A stretch of 64,000 nucleotides of DNA from Billgrantia azerbaijanica (lineage in GTDB: Bacteria; Pseudomonadota; Gammaproteobacteria; Pseudomonadales; Halomonadaceae), in NCBI GenBank assembly GCA_004551485.1, contig SBLD01000005.1, forward strand, positions 1 through 64,000, in the 5' to 3' direction. A model generated the notes under the pieces. It saw only the letters and a program-made list of their open reading frames with translations, was not told the DNA's origin and ran no database searches. Positions 7,928 to 16,636 of the stretch are shown here, piece by piece. The position numbers and the translations under genes are program-made. The first letter of the stretch is position 1, and each line of letters starts with the position of its first letter.

Positions 7928-8232
7928 TCAGGCAGGCAAGGGGCCCGGCCGACCCAGCAGGTAACCCTGCGCTTGCGGACCCCGATCTCTCGCAGGGCTT
8001 CCAGTTCGGCCTGCGTCTCGACGCCCTCGGCGAGCAGCCGGCTGCCCGTTTCGGCCGTGAAGCCCACTAGTGCCGCGGCCAGCGCCTCGAAGAGGCTGGC
8101 GTAGTCGTCCACGACATCGTGTTCGGTGACCTCGAGCATCAGGCGGTCAAGGGGATAGGGCGCGAACAGATCGGCCAGCCGGCCGGACAGGATGGTGGCC
8201 GGAGAGGCATTGAGCGACAGAACGGAGAGGCG
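7928..8232 (-). pseudogene. EAL-domain remnant
   Basis: Reading the minus strand gives RLSVLSLNASPATILSG, then PLDRLMLEVTEHDVVDDY, then TGSRLLAEGVETQAELEALREIG. All are hallmark pieces of a c-di-GMP phosphodiesterase EAL domain. The central DDFGxGYSSL and following Lys segments are missing (internal deletion between DDYASL and ALAAALVGF), the N-terminal EAL strand is absent, and a frameshift near 7968 is needed to read the final QGYLLGRPGPLPA. It is a dead fragment directly after the Kelch gene. Confidence 0.75.
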
Positions 8233-8236
8233 CGCT

Positions 8237-9229
8237 TCAGTCGTCGGGGGTCAGCCGCTCGTTGAGGTCGGAAAAGGCGAAGCCGGCCTCGGGGCCGCCG
8301 GCGATGACGTAGAGGGCCCCACCCACCGCCGCCGCATCCAGGCCGTGGCGGGCCGTGGGCATGGGCGGCAGGCGCTCCCAGCGGTCCTCCTCCGGGTGGT
8401 AGCGCTCCGCCTCGTCGAAGGTGCGTTTCTCGGGGGAGAAGGTCTCGCCGCCGAACAGGTAGACCCAGTCGTCGAGCACCGCCACGGCGACCCCGCTGCG
8501 TCCAGTGGGCACCGGGGCGCCCTCCTCCCAGCGATCCTCCTCGGGGTGGTAGATCTCGTTGGTGGACAGGCGGAAGGTGGCGGCGTCGCGGCCGGCGAGC
8601 ACCACGAGGCGACCGTCGATCGCGGCGGCGCGGTGATGGTTGCGCGGCGTGGGCATGGCCGCGAGCTGGCTCCACAAGTCGCGTTGCGGGTCGTAGACCT
8701 CGTGGACGCCGACATCCTCCCGGCCATGGGTGGTGCCACCGATGGCATGAATGCGCCCGTCGAGCACGGCCGTGGCCAAGGCGCCCCGCGGGGTGGGGAG
8801 CACCGGGCCCTGGCGCCATCTCTCCGCGTCGATGTCGTAGATGTGGAAAGCGTCGGTGGGGGTGAAGCTGGCTTCGTCGTAGCCGCCGATCAGGTAGAGC
8901 CGGCCGTCGTGGTACTCGAGGCCGGCGTGATTGACGCCTCGTGGCAGCTCGGTGAGGGTCTCCCAGCGGTCGTCGGCGGGGTCATAGGCGAAGAGCCTGC
9001 GCGGCGCCGTGGCCTCTTCCTCGCCGGTCTGCTTGAAGCCACCCGCGAGGAAGATGCGCGCGCCGTCGGTGGCCACGCTGACCTCGGTGCGCGCCTCGGG
9101 CAGCGGAGCCATCCGGCGCCACTCGCCGGCGGCTTCCCCGACGTCGGCGGCGGCCAGGGGCACCACCAGGCAGAGCCCCAGGAGGGCGCCCAGCCAGGCG
9201 CCATGGGCATCGCACGCTCGGGATGGCAT
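8237..9229 (-). CDS. Secreted Kelch-repeat beta-propeller protein
   Basis: This 330-aa protein starts with a signal peptide (LGALLGLCLVVPLAAADV) and then carries about six Kelch repeats, visible as recurring GG doublets and Trp spaced by Tyr (FLAGG..YDPADDRWETL; YLIGG..YDIDAERWRQG; HAIGG..YDPQRDLWSQL; VLAGR; YLFGG; YVIAGG). This predicts a six-bladed propeller in the periplasm or exterior. Function is unknown; such folds bind carbohydrates or proteins. A strong GGAGGAGG precedes the ATG. The EAL remnant follows immediately. Confidence 0.85.
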   Translation of the reverse strand: MPSRACDAHGAWLGALLGLCLVVPLAAADVGEAAGEWRRMAPLPEARTEVSVATDGARIFLAGGFKQTGEEEATAPRRLFAYDPADDRWETLTELPRGVNHAGLEYHDGRLYLIGGYDEASFTPTDAFHIYDIDAERWRQGPVLPTPRGALATAVLDGRIHAIGGTTHGREDVGVHEVYDPQRDLWSQLAAMPTPRNHHRAAAIDGRLVVLAGRDAATFRLSTNEIYHPEEDRWEEGAPVPTGRSGVAVAVLDDWVYLFGGETFSPEKRTFDEAERYHPEEDRWERLPPMPTARHGLDAAAVGGALYVIAGGPEAGFAFSDLNERLTPDD

Positions 9230-9485
9230 GATCCACCTCCTCCCGCCGCTCGCAGCTGGCGGCGGCGTGGCAACCTCCCTTCAGCCTAGCAGGCGAGCAC
9301 GAGGCGGCCTTTACCTTGCTGGCGGGCAGCGCTCCGGTCTCTTCTGCCCCGTCGGCCCAGCGGCGGGACGCCATGGCGCGGGCGAACGCCTCTCGGTAGG
9401 CGACGGATCTTGCCCAACAGCCGTGGCCGCCCCGTCAAGGCGGTACACTGTGACGAGGTCACCCATGACAAGGCAGGCAGCTTCA

Positions 9486-10172
9486 ATGCAACGATCCTCC
9501 ACCCCCAACTCCCGCGCCGATGGAATCGGCGAGGCCAAGCTGACGGCACTGGGCGGCCGCGACATCCTCTTCGTGATGGCGGCCGACGCCGAGTACGGCC
9601 CGCATCTCAGGGAGCGTTTCGAACCGCTCATGACCGGCGTCGGCCCCGTCGAGGCGGCCGTCGGGCTCTCCGCTGCCCTGGCCGGTCTCGAGGCGCGCGG
9701 GCGCCTGCCGGATCTGGTGGTGTCGCTGGGCTCGGCGGGCAGTCGGGAGCTCGAGCAGACCGAAGTCTACCAGGCGACCTCGGTTGCCTACCGCGACATG
9801 GACGCCTCGCCGCTGGGCTTCGAGACGGGCGTCACGCCCTTTCTCGACCTGCCGGCGACGCTCCCGCTGCCGCTGCACATTCCCGGGATTCGCGCGGCCA
9901 CGCTGTCGACCGGCGCCAATATCGTCTCGGGCGCGGCCTACGACGGTATCGCCGCCGAGATGGTGGACATGGAGAGCTATGCCTGCCTACGCGCCTGCAT
10001 GCGCTTCGAGGTGCCGCTCGTCGTGTTGCGCGGCATCTCGGACGGCAAGGCGGAACTGCACCACGTCGACGACTGGACGGAATATCTCCACGTCATCGAC
10101 GAAAGGCTCGCCGCCGCCGTCGACCGCCTCGGCGAGGCGCTCGCCAAGGGCTTGCTGCCGCCCGCCAGGTGA
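9486..10172 (+). CDS. MTA/SAH nucleosidase-like phosphorylase-family protein
   Basis: This 228-aa protein belongs to the purine nucleoside phosphorylase/MTA-SAH nucleosidase family. It has GRDILFVMAADAEYG at the start, MTGVGPVEAAVGLSAAL, VSLGSAGS, STGANIVSG, the substrate-contacting MVDMESYA and late VVLRGISDGK. It would cleave methylthioadenosine or S-adenosylhomocysteine to adenine and a thioribose. The ATG at 9486 is preceded by AAGGCAGG. Two broken pieces of a second copy lie at 12505 and 17589. It is convergent with azlD. Confidence 0.85.
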   Translation: MQRSSTPNSRADGIGEAKLTALGGRDILFVMAADAEYGPHLRERFEPLMTGVGPVEAAVGLSAALAGLEARGRLPDLVVSLGSAGSRELEQTEVYQATSVAYRDMDASPLGFETGVTPFLDLPATLPLPLHIPGIRAATLSTGANIVSGAAYDGIAAEMVDMESYACLRACMRFEVPLVVLRGISDGKAELHHVDDWTEYLHVIDERLAAAVDRLGEALAKGLLPPAR

Positions 10173-10206
10173 TGGGCGAAACCAGCGCCGATATGACATC
10201 GCTTCC

Positions 10207-10518
10207 TTAGCCCAGGATCCGGATCAACAAAAAGTACAGCGTGATGCCGAGGACGGCGGTGCCGATCAGGCCCAGCAGGTCAAGGAAGGCGATGACACCG
10301 ACCACCGCCAATGACACCAGCGCCGCCACAGGCTCCCGCACCATCTCGCTGTACAGTAGGTAGACGGCGAAGTTGATGAAGACGGCGGCCGGCAGCAGGC
10401 GCTCCAGATAGCGCTGCGCCTCGGGGCTGAACCGCAGCGAGAGGAAGGCCGGGGCGATGCGCACCAGGCAACTGGTCGCGAAGAGTGCGGTTATCGCCAT
10501 CGATTCCGGCGCGCTCAT
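10207..10518 (-). CDS. azlD: AzlD family branched-chain amino acid exporter small subunit
   Basis: This 103-aa protein has three to four hydrophobic segments and the AzlD signature ALFATSCLVRIAPAFLSLRFSPEAQRYLERLLPAAVFINFAVYL. AzlD pairs with AzlC to export branched-chain amino acids or analogues. Its ATG overlaps the azlC stop (ATGA), so translation is coupled. Confidence 0.87.
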   Translation of the reverse strand: MSAPESMAITALFATSCLVRIAPAFLSLRFSPEAQRYLERLLPAAVFINFAVYLLYSEMVREPVAALVSLAVVGVIAFLDLLGLIGTAVLGITLYFLLIRILG

Positions 10519-11246
10519 GCCCTCGCCCTCCCCAGAATGGCCGTCGCCAGCAGGATGCTGGGGATCCAGAAGTACACCGGCCCGAGCCCCTGGATGAGCA
10601 GCAGGGCAACCCCGGCGCTGAGCATCGCCGCCGCCAACATCGAGAATCGCCGTTGCGATGCCTGCAACAGGCGGGCGCGCAGTTGCGTCGCCGAGAGGTA
10701 CATCAGCACCACACTGGCGGGATATCCGAGGTTCACATCGTTGCCCAGCCAGGCGGCCGGGATCACCCGACCGCCCCATGCCCCGACCACACCGGCCATC
10801 ACCCAGGCAGCGAAGATCGTGACGCGGATCCAACCCACGCTGGCTGCGCTGTCGCCTTCGCGCTCCGTGGCATAGGCCTCGTCGCCCAGCATATGGGCCA
10901 CGCAGGCGCGCTTGCCCGCCGATGACGGCAGGCGGACGGCCGTCGTGTAGGCGATGGGCAGGTAGCGACTGTTGATCGAGGCCGCGACCAACAGCATGGT
11001 GAAGAATCCGGCCCCGGACTCGGCGAGCGGCAACAGGGCGAACTGCCCGCTGCCGGTGAAGCCCAACAGACTGATGGCCAGCACTTCCAGCACCGACCAG
11101 TCCGCGCGAGCGGCCAGCACGCCAAACAGCAGGCTGATCGGCACCACCGCCAGCGCCGTGGGCGCCGCTCGCCTCAGCACGGATGCCGGGCGGCGGCCGG
11201 AGGCAAGCCCCGCTGCGTTACCGGTGGCCGTTGGCTCCCCTTTCAT
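10515..11246 (-). CDS. azlC: AzlC family amino acid exporter large subunit
   Basis: This 243-aa inner-membrane protein has the AzlC motif GFTGSGQFALLPL and following MLLVAASINSRYLPIAYT..R, with about six membrane helices. It exports branched-chain amino acids together with AzlD. The ATG at 11246 has GGGAGG 7 nt upstream. A frameshifted AraC-type regulator gene lies 287 bp upstream on the same strand, the usual regulator position for azlCD; if that regulator is dead, control of export may be altered. Confidence 0.87.
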   Translation of the reverse strand: MKGEPTATGNAAGLASGRRPASVLRRAAPTALAVVPISLLFGVLAARADWSVLEVLAISLLGFTGSGQFALLPLAESGAGFFTMLLVAASINSRYLPIAYTTAVRLPSSAGKRACVAHMLGDEAYATEREGDSAASVGWIRVTIFAAWVMAGVVGAWGGRVIPAAWLGNDVNLGYPASVVLMYLSATQLRARLLQASQRRFSMLAAAMLSAGVALLLIQGLGPVYFWIPSILLATAILGRARA

Positions 11247-11533
11247 TGGCCGCCTCCCGCCATCGCCTGGCGGTAATATGTCCGGCCGCCGGCGCCCTCG
11301 CTTGCCGTGCCCCCGATGCGTACGCCGATCATGGCCCTGCCGTTCGTGGCGTTCATTCCGTGTACCTCTGCTGATGGTGCGGCGCCGAAGCTCCCCGCGC
11401 CGTGGGCCGCCTGCGCACGCAGGGCTGCACCGTTCGGCCCTGCGTGCGAAGGAAAGCATCGAGTGTAGAGAGGGGATTCGAGGCGGTCTTGTGGGATCGT
11501 GCAGGCTCGAGCCAAGAGCCGGACGGCGGCGAC

Positions 11534-12335
11534 TTAGCGGCGGTGCAACATGCGCCGCCAGCGCGCCGGGGTGATGCCGTAGGCGCGGGTGAAATGATGG
11601 GTCATGTGGCTCTGGTCGGCGAAGCCGGCGATCAGGGACGCCTCCGTCAGCGTTCGCCCGGCGATCATCAACGCGCGCAGATGATCCAGGCGACGCATGG
11701 TCAGGTAACGGTAGGGGCTGGTGCCATAGAGCGCCCGAAAGTCTCGCGACAGGCGCCAGCGATCACGCCCGCTGGCCTGTTCGAGTTCCTCGAGGGTGAT
11801 GGTGCGGCCCAGAGCGCTGTGGATATAGTCGCGCGCGTTCCGCGGCCCGGTAATCCAGCGCCCTGCGCCCGCGTCGCTGCCCCGCCACGGCCGCCAGCGC
11901 CTGCGCCAGCTCATAGATAGCGTCGTCTTCCTCGAGCGGGTCGACCGGGCAATCCACGCCCTGCAGGAGGGTCTGCGAGGCATGGTACAGGTGGGGATCG
12001 CGGGAGATGCCGTCGGGAATGAACGGCAGCGGCTGGCCGCCGAGCACCTGCTGCAACAGGGCCGGCGCGATGTACAGGATGCGGTAGCGGAACCCCTCAT
12101 CGGTGCCCGCCTCACCGTCGTGCAGCTCATCCGGGTACAGCACGATGGTGCCACCCGGCAGGCTATGGCGCATGCTGTTCCGATACCGAAAGCAGTGCAC
12201 CCCGGCCAGCGTCCGGCCGATGGCATAGGTGTCGTGGCGGTGCGGCTCGAAGCCATGCCCGCCGAAGAAGACCTCCATGCGCTCTACCTTCCTCGGCTGA
12301 AGAGCCCGTAACGCCCAGTCCTGGTTGCCGCTCAT
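11534..12335 (-). pseudogene. AraC family regulator, frameshifted
   Basis: The N-terminal cupin-like sensor (MSGNQDWALRALQPRKVERMEVFFGGHGFEPHRHDTYAIG...) reads in one frame. The C-terminal double helix-turn-helix (RTITLEELEQASGRDRWRLSRDFRALYGTSPYRYL...AGFADQSHMTHHFTRAYGITPARWRRM) reads in another. The frame changes at a CG-dinucleotide run (11830-11837): adding one more CG unit restores ERARDYIHS and a 267-aa protein. It is therefore a recent slippage mutation or a sequencing error. The ATG at 12335 has an AGGGA site. It is placed to regulate azlCD. Confidence 0.8.
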
Positions 12336-12713
12336 GTCGCTTCCCTGCCCCTGACCATGCCGCCTGGCTCCTGGAGATCCCTGCCCATTCTGCCCTCCGG
12401 CCGGGCGTCGCGCGACACGCCCCGCCAGCGCGACTGCCCTTCGCGCCGTCACCTTGGCTACTGTGTCCTTGGCAGCTTCGCGTAGCGAGGGACCTTCGCG
12501 CGGCCTCGCCGTCGACCGTCTCGGCGAGGCGATTGCCAAGGGCCTATTGCCGCCCTGATGCGCCAGACCACTGCAGGCCGGTTGCCGGTGCGGGGCGGCG
12601 CGCCGCGCGGCGCGGCGCGGCGCGGCGGCTTGCCGCGGCCTTGCCCACCACCGGTGAAGGTGTCATCGTCCTCCGGAACACCCTATCACCGCCTGACGAC
12701 AAGGAGCCCCACC
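12336..12713. other. Intergenic region with remnants and GC-rich simple repeat
   Basis: This 378-bp gap holds a diverged copy (12447-12485) of the 39 nt upstream of the VOC gene, the 3' remnant of a nucleosidase gene (12505-12558), and a low-complexity run of CGGCG units at about 12595-12628. No intact gene is seen. Confidence 0.6.
12505..12558 (+). pseudogene. C-terminal remnant of an MTA/SAH nucleosidase gene
   Basis: The frame reads LAVDRLGEAIAKGLLPP and a stop. It matches the end of the intact nucleosidase at 10172 (AAAVDRLGEALAKGLLPPAR). Nothing upstream in frame resembles the rest of the gene. It is the tail of a lost second copy. Confidence 0.7.
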
Positions 12714-13046
12714 GTGTTCATCGCCATGAACCGTTTCCGGGTCAATCCCGAGAGAGTCGAAGAGTTCGAGCAGATCTGGCTGGAGCGGGAAACGCACCTG
12801 CAGGGCCTGCCCGGTTTCATCGAGTTCCACATGCTGCGCGGCCCCGAGGAGGAGGATCACGTCCTCTACGCCTCCCATACCGTGTGGCGCTCGCGCGAGG
12901 ATTTCGAGGCCTGGACGCACTCCGAGGCGTTCCGCGCCGCCCACGCCAATGCCGGCCAGAGCCGTCGCGAGGGGCTCTATCTGGGCCCGCCGAAGTTCGA
13001 GGGTTTCGAGGTCATCCAGACGGTCGGTGACGCCAGCGACGCCTGA
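12714..13046 (+). CDS. Antibiotic biosynthesis monooxygenase (ABM) domain protein
   Basis: This 110-aa ferredoxin-like fold protein (FIAMNRFRVNPERVEEFEQIWLERETHLQGLPGFIEFHMLRG...YASHTVWRSREDFEAWTHSEAFRAAH) is close to the HmoA/IsdG-like branch that includes haem-degrading monooxygenases. AAGGAG lies 7 nt before the GTG at 12714; an internal ATG four codons later is less well placed. Haem oxidation is possible but the gene stands alone, away from the iron-uptake genes. Confidence 0.8.
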   Translation: MFIAMNRFRVNPERVEEFEQIWLERETHLQGLPGFIEFHMLRGPEEEDHVLYASHTVWRSREDFEAWTHSEAFRAAHANAGQSRREGLYLGPPKFEGFEVIQTVGDASDA

Positions 13047-13154
13047 TCTGGCGTCCTTCTGCCGATACACCGCCTTGGGCCGGGGCGGTGCACCACAGCT
13101 TCCAGCATTGCCGGCCAGCCGCGAACGTTACGGCACAGGGCTCAAGGAGGCGCC

Positions 13155-14156
13155 ATGCCTGCCACCCGCACGCACTCGCTCAGCCCCGCCCTGGAGCGGG
13201 CCCACCTGGTGTGGGATCTGCTCATCATCGTACTGGTGATCGCCAACCTGGCCCTGCTGCTGTTCGACAGTCTCTTCCTGCTGCCGCCGCTGAACGCCGC
13301 CTTCGAGGCCGTGGCCCCTGGCCTGCACGCCGCCTATGACCGGCACATTCATGCGAACTTCATTGCCATCGACCTGGCGTTCGTGGCCGTCTTCCTGCTC
13401 GACGTGCTGCTGGGCTGGGCGGTGGCCATCGCCGAGCGGCACTACCACCGCTGGTTCTTCTACCCCTTCGTGCACTGGTACGACGTGCTCGGCTGCATCC
13501 CGGTCGGCGGTTTCCGGCTGCTGCGCATCCTGCGCGTCATCTCGCTGCTGCACCGCCTGCAGCGGCTGGGCCTGATCGACGTGCGCCGCTGGCGCCTCTA
13601 CGGCGTGGTCGCCAAGTACTACGACATCCTCCTGGAGGAGCTCACCGACCGCATCGCCATCCGCATGCTCGACAACGTCCAGAACGAGATCCGCGCCAGC
13701 GACGGGCTGTCCACCCCGGTGATGGAGCGGGTGGTGCGGCCCCGCCAGCAGGCGCTGATCCACGAGATCAGCCAGCGGCTGGAAGCCATGGCGGGCGACG
13801 CCTATGCCCGCAACCGCGACGACACCCTGCGCTACGTGCGCGGCCTGGTCGGCCGCACCCTGGCGGAGAGCCCGGAGCTTCAGCGGCTCGGGCGCCTGCC
13901 GCTGGGCAGCCAGCTGGCCCGGGGGCTCGAGGCCTCGCTCTCCGACCTGGCCTGCCATCTGGTCAACGAGGCCCTGGTAGGCCTGAAATCGCCGGAGTTC
14001 TCCGCCCTGGTGGAGCACCTGGCCGAGAGCGGCTTCGATGCCTGGCTGCGCACCGATTCCCATAGCGAACAGATCACCGAGCAGGTGCTGGTGGACATGC
14101 TGGAGCTGCTCAAGGAGCAGATCGCGGTCAAGGGCTGGCAACACAAGTACGAATGA
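13155..14156 (+). CDS. Membrane protein with voltage-sensor-like domain (ion transporter family)
   Basis: This 333-aa protein has an N-terminal half with about four membrane segments resembling S1-S4: LIIVLVIANLALLLFDSLF, FIAIDLAFVAVFLLDVLLGW, then FVHWYDVLGCIPVGGFRLLRILRVISLLHRLQRL, where the Arg-every-third-residue run resembles an S4 helix. No pore helix or selectivity filter follows; the C-terminal ~200 residues are helical and soluble. It could be a voltage-sensor-only protein or an accessory subunit. AAGGAGG precedes the ATG. Function is unknown. Confidence 0.6.
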   Translation: MPATRTHSLSPALERAHLVWDLLIIVLVIANLALLLFDSLFLLPPLNAAFEAVAPGLHAAYDRHIHANFIAIDLAFVAVFLLDVLLGWAVAIAERHYHRWFFYPFVHWYDVLGCIPVGGFRLLRILRVISLLHRLQRLGLIDVRRWRLYGVVAKYYDILLEELTDRIAIRMLDNVQNEIRASDGLSTPVMERVVRPRQQALIHEISQRLEAMAGDAYARNRDDTLRYVRGLVGRTLAESPELQRLGRLPLGSQLARGLEASLSDLACHLVNEALVGLKSPEFSALVEHLAESGFDAWLRTDSHSEQITEQVLVDMLELLKEQIAVKGWQHKYE

Positions 14157-14288
14157 GCCCAGCGCCGGCGCGAAGCAGCCCGGCCGGGGCAGGTCGCTGC
14201 GGCGGTGGCGTGCGGGCCGGGTACCGGCGTCCGCTACTCGAGCCGGTGCGCCATACTGTCACCAGACAGGGCCAACCGAGGCAGGGAC

Positions 14289-16049
14289 ATGGGACGGAAT
14301 GTGCACGATAGCCGCTTCCGACATCGCTACCTGAGCCATGACGCCTTGACGCATCAGCTCAAGGCGTGGGTTCAGGCCTACCCCGACCTGGCCCACCTGC
14401 AGAACATCGGCGTGAGCCCCGAGGGACTGGAGATCTGGGTGCTCACCATTGGCCCCGAGCCGGAGCGCCAGCGTCCCGCCGTGTGGGTGGACGGCAACAT
14501 GCATGGTACCGAACTGGCCGGTTCCAGCGTCGCGCTGGCGGTGGCCGAGGCGGCCCTGGCGCTGCACACCGAGTCGCTCCCCCTGCCCGGGGAGCTGCCC
14601 GAGCATCTTCGCCGCTTCCTGCAGGATGTCCTGTTCTACGTGTGCCCACGCATCTCGCCGGACGGTGCCGAACAGGTGCTCCGGCAGGGCGGCTTCGTGC
14701 GTTCCGCCCCGCGCCGCTCGCCGGAGGCCGCCGAGCGGCCGTACTGGCGCGCCCAGGACCTCGATGGCGACGGTCGCTGCCGCTACCTGCGCCTCGAGGA
14801 CGCGGCCGGCGACTTCGTCGCCTCGCCCGACTATCCCGGCCTGATGCTGCCTCGCGAGCTCGACGACCCACCCCCCTATTGGCGGCTCTATCCCGAAGGG
14901 GTCATCGAGCACTGGGACGGCGAGACGATCCCCGAGCCCCAATGGCTGCAGGGCATGCCGGACTTCAACCGCAACTTCCCCTGGAGCTGGCGGCCGGAAC
15001 CGGAGCAGGTCGGCGCCGGCCAGTACCCCGGCTCCGAGCCCGAGACACGGGCCGTCATCGACTTCGCCATCGCACACCCGAACCTCTATGCCTGGCTGAA
15101 CCTGCATACCTTCGGCGGCGTGTTCATTCGCCCGCTCATCGACGCTCCCGACAGCCGCATGGATCAGGAGGACCTGGCCATCTACCGCCAGCTGGCCGCG
15201 TGGGGACGCTCTCATGTCGGCTATCCCACCGTCAGCGGCTTCGAGGAGTTCACCTATCAGCCCGAGACCCCACTGCATGGCGACCTCACGGAGTTCGCCT
15301 ACCACCAGCGCGGCTGTGTGGCGCAGGTCTGCGAGCTATGGGACCTGTTTCAGCGGATGGACCGGCCGCGCCCCAAGCGCTTCGTGGAACACTACACGGC
15401 GCTCGATCGCGAGGACATGGAGTGGCTGGCTCGGTGGGATCGCGAACATAACCGGCAGCGTCTGTTCCATCCCTGGCAAGCCGTGCGCCATCCCCAACTG
15501 GGCGAGGTGGAAGTCGGCGGCCTGGACCCGGTCAGCGGCATCTGGAACCCGCCCCCCGAGAAACTGCCCGCGATCTGCCAGGGCATCGCCGGCTACTGGC
15601 TACGGGTGGCGGCGTTACTGCCACGGCTGGCCATTGCCGACACGCGCTGTACGCCGCTGGGAGAGGGGCATTGGGAACTGCGCGTCAGGGTAGAGAATCG
15701 CGGCTATTTGCCGACCCATGGGCTCAATGCCGCGCGAGAGCGGCCCTGGAACACCGGCGTCGAGGCACGCGTCAGTGTCAAAGGCTGCCAACTGCAGAAC
15801 CCCGGGCAGGTCCGCCAGTCACTGGGCCATCTGGCAGGCTGGGGACGCGGGTTGGGCGAGGCCTCGCAGATGCCCTGGTTCCAGCGCTCGGGTGGCAATG
15901 GCCACCAGGCCACGGTCCGCTGGATCATCCGGGGCGAGGGAGAGGTCAAGGTGCACATCGGCGGATCGCGACTCGGCCAGGTGACGCGCACGATTTCGAT
16001 ACCGGATCACCCCACGCCAGCCGCGAGCGGCAGCCACACGTGCTCGTAG
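14289..16049 (+). CDS. M14 family zinc carboxypeptidase with C-terminal extension
   Basis: This is a protein of about 586 aa. Zinc ligands are visible as HGTE in VDGNMHGTELAGSS and the later His in LNLHTFGG; the catalytic Glu is probably in HGDLTEFAYHQRG. Conserved ISPDGAEQ and FNRNFPW also fit M14 peptidases. The C-terminal ~150 residues form a predicted beta-rich module (LRVRVENRGYLPTHG...). No signal peptide is seen, so a cytoplasmic peptidase or amidase role is likely. The ATG at 14289 is chosen over the frame start because family homology begins there. Its 3' end overlaps lysE by 43 bp, tail to tail. Confidence 0.82.
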   Translation: MGRNVHDSRFRHRYLSHDALTHQLKAWVQAYPDLAHLQNIGVSPEGLEIWVLTIGPEPERQRPAVWVDGNMHGTELAGSSVALAVAEAALALHTESLPLPGELPEHLRRFLQDVLFYVCPRISPDGAEQVLRQGGFVRSAPRRSPEAAERPYWRAQDLDGDGRCRYLRLEDAAGDFVASPDYPGLMLPRELDDPPPYWRLYPEGVIEHWDGETIPEPQWLQGMPDFNRNFPWSWRPEPEQVGAGQYPGSEPETRAVIDFAIAHPNLYAWLNLHTFGGVFIRPLIDAPDSRMDQEDLAIYRQLAAWGRSHVGYPTVSGFEEFTYQPETPLHGDLTEFAYHQRGCVAQVCELWDLFQRMDRPRPKRFVEHYTALDREDMEWLARWDREHNRQRLFHPWQAVRHPQLGEVEVGGLDPVSGIWNPPPEKLPAICQGIAGYWLRVAALLPRLAIADTRCTPLGEGHWELRVRVENRGYLPTHGLNAARERPWNTGVEARVSVKGCQLQNPGQVRQSLGHLAGWGRGLGEASQMPWFQRSGGNGHQATVRWIIRGEGEVKVHIGGSRLGQVTRTISIPDHPTPAASGSHTCS

Positions 16050-16621
16050 CCGATGGTGATGGCGACCCATACCAGCAGTGCCGCCATCGCCAGGCTGAAG
16101 CCCTTGAGAATCCAGGGGTTCTCGATGCGCTGCCCGACCACGGCACCGATCAGCGCATAGCTGCCGGGGGCGCCGAAGGCCAGCGCAGCCAGCCCCAGCG
16201 ACCAGAGCGTCAGGCTGGCACCATGGATGCCGGCGGCGGGAAACTGGATCGTGGCGATCGGCAGGGTCGCGATCATGCCCTTGGGGTTGCACAGCTGCAT
16301 GATCAGGCCATCGCGGAACAGTAGCACGCGCGGCGCGCGCCGCACGGCCCCCAGGTCGACGGTCGAGCGGGCGATCTTGACGGCCAGGTAGAGGATGTAC
16401 CCGCATCCCACGGCACCCACCACGGCGAGCATGTCGCCGCGCACCCAGGCCGCCCCGACCCAGCCGAACAGCAGGAATAGCGTCAGCATGGCCAGCGCCA
16501 CCCCGGCGAAGAAGCCCAGGGAGGTCCTGGCCTGGCCGTGGAGGCCGGCGTTCAGGCCGAGCAGGTTCACGGGCCCAGGCGTGTACATGACGCCCAGGGC
16601 ATAGGCGACGATCTCCAACAT
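16007..16621 (-). CDS. LysE family amino acid exporter
   Basis: This 204-aa protein has six hydrophobic segments and LysE/RhtB features: TPGPVNLLGLNAGLHGQARTSLGFFAGVALAM near the N-terminus and LIMQLCNPKGMIATLPIATIQFP in the middle. It should export an amino acid or related compound. It lies 15 bp downstream of an AraC-type regulator gene on the same strand, mirroring the araC-azlCD layout nearby. Confidence 0.87.
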   Translation of the reverse strand: MLEIVAYALGVMYTPGPVNLLGLNAGLHGQARTSLGFFAGVALAMLTLFLLFGWVGAAWVRGDMLAVVGAVGCGYILYLAVKIARSTVDLGAVRRAPRVLLFRDGLIMQLCNPKGMIATLPIATIQFPAAGIHGASLTLWSLGLAALAFGAPGSYALIGAVVGQRIENPWILKGFSLAMAALLVWVAITIGYEHVWLPLAAGVG

Positions 16622-16636
16622 GGATGGAACCTCGGG

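Noticed and set aside
12595-12628. CGGCG repeat run as a CRISPR or satellite array
   Set aside because: It is a short low-complexity GC run with no spacers and no unit longer than 5 bp.
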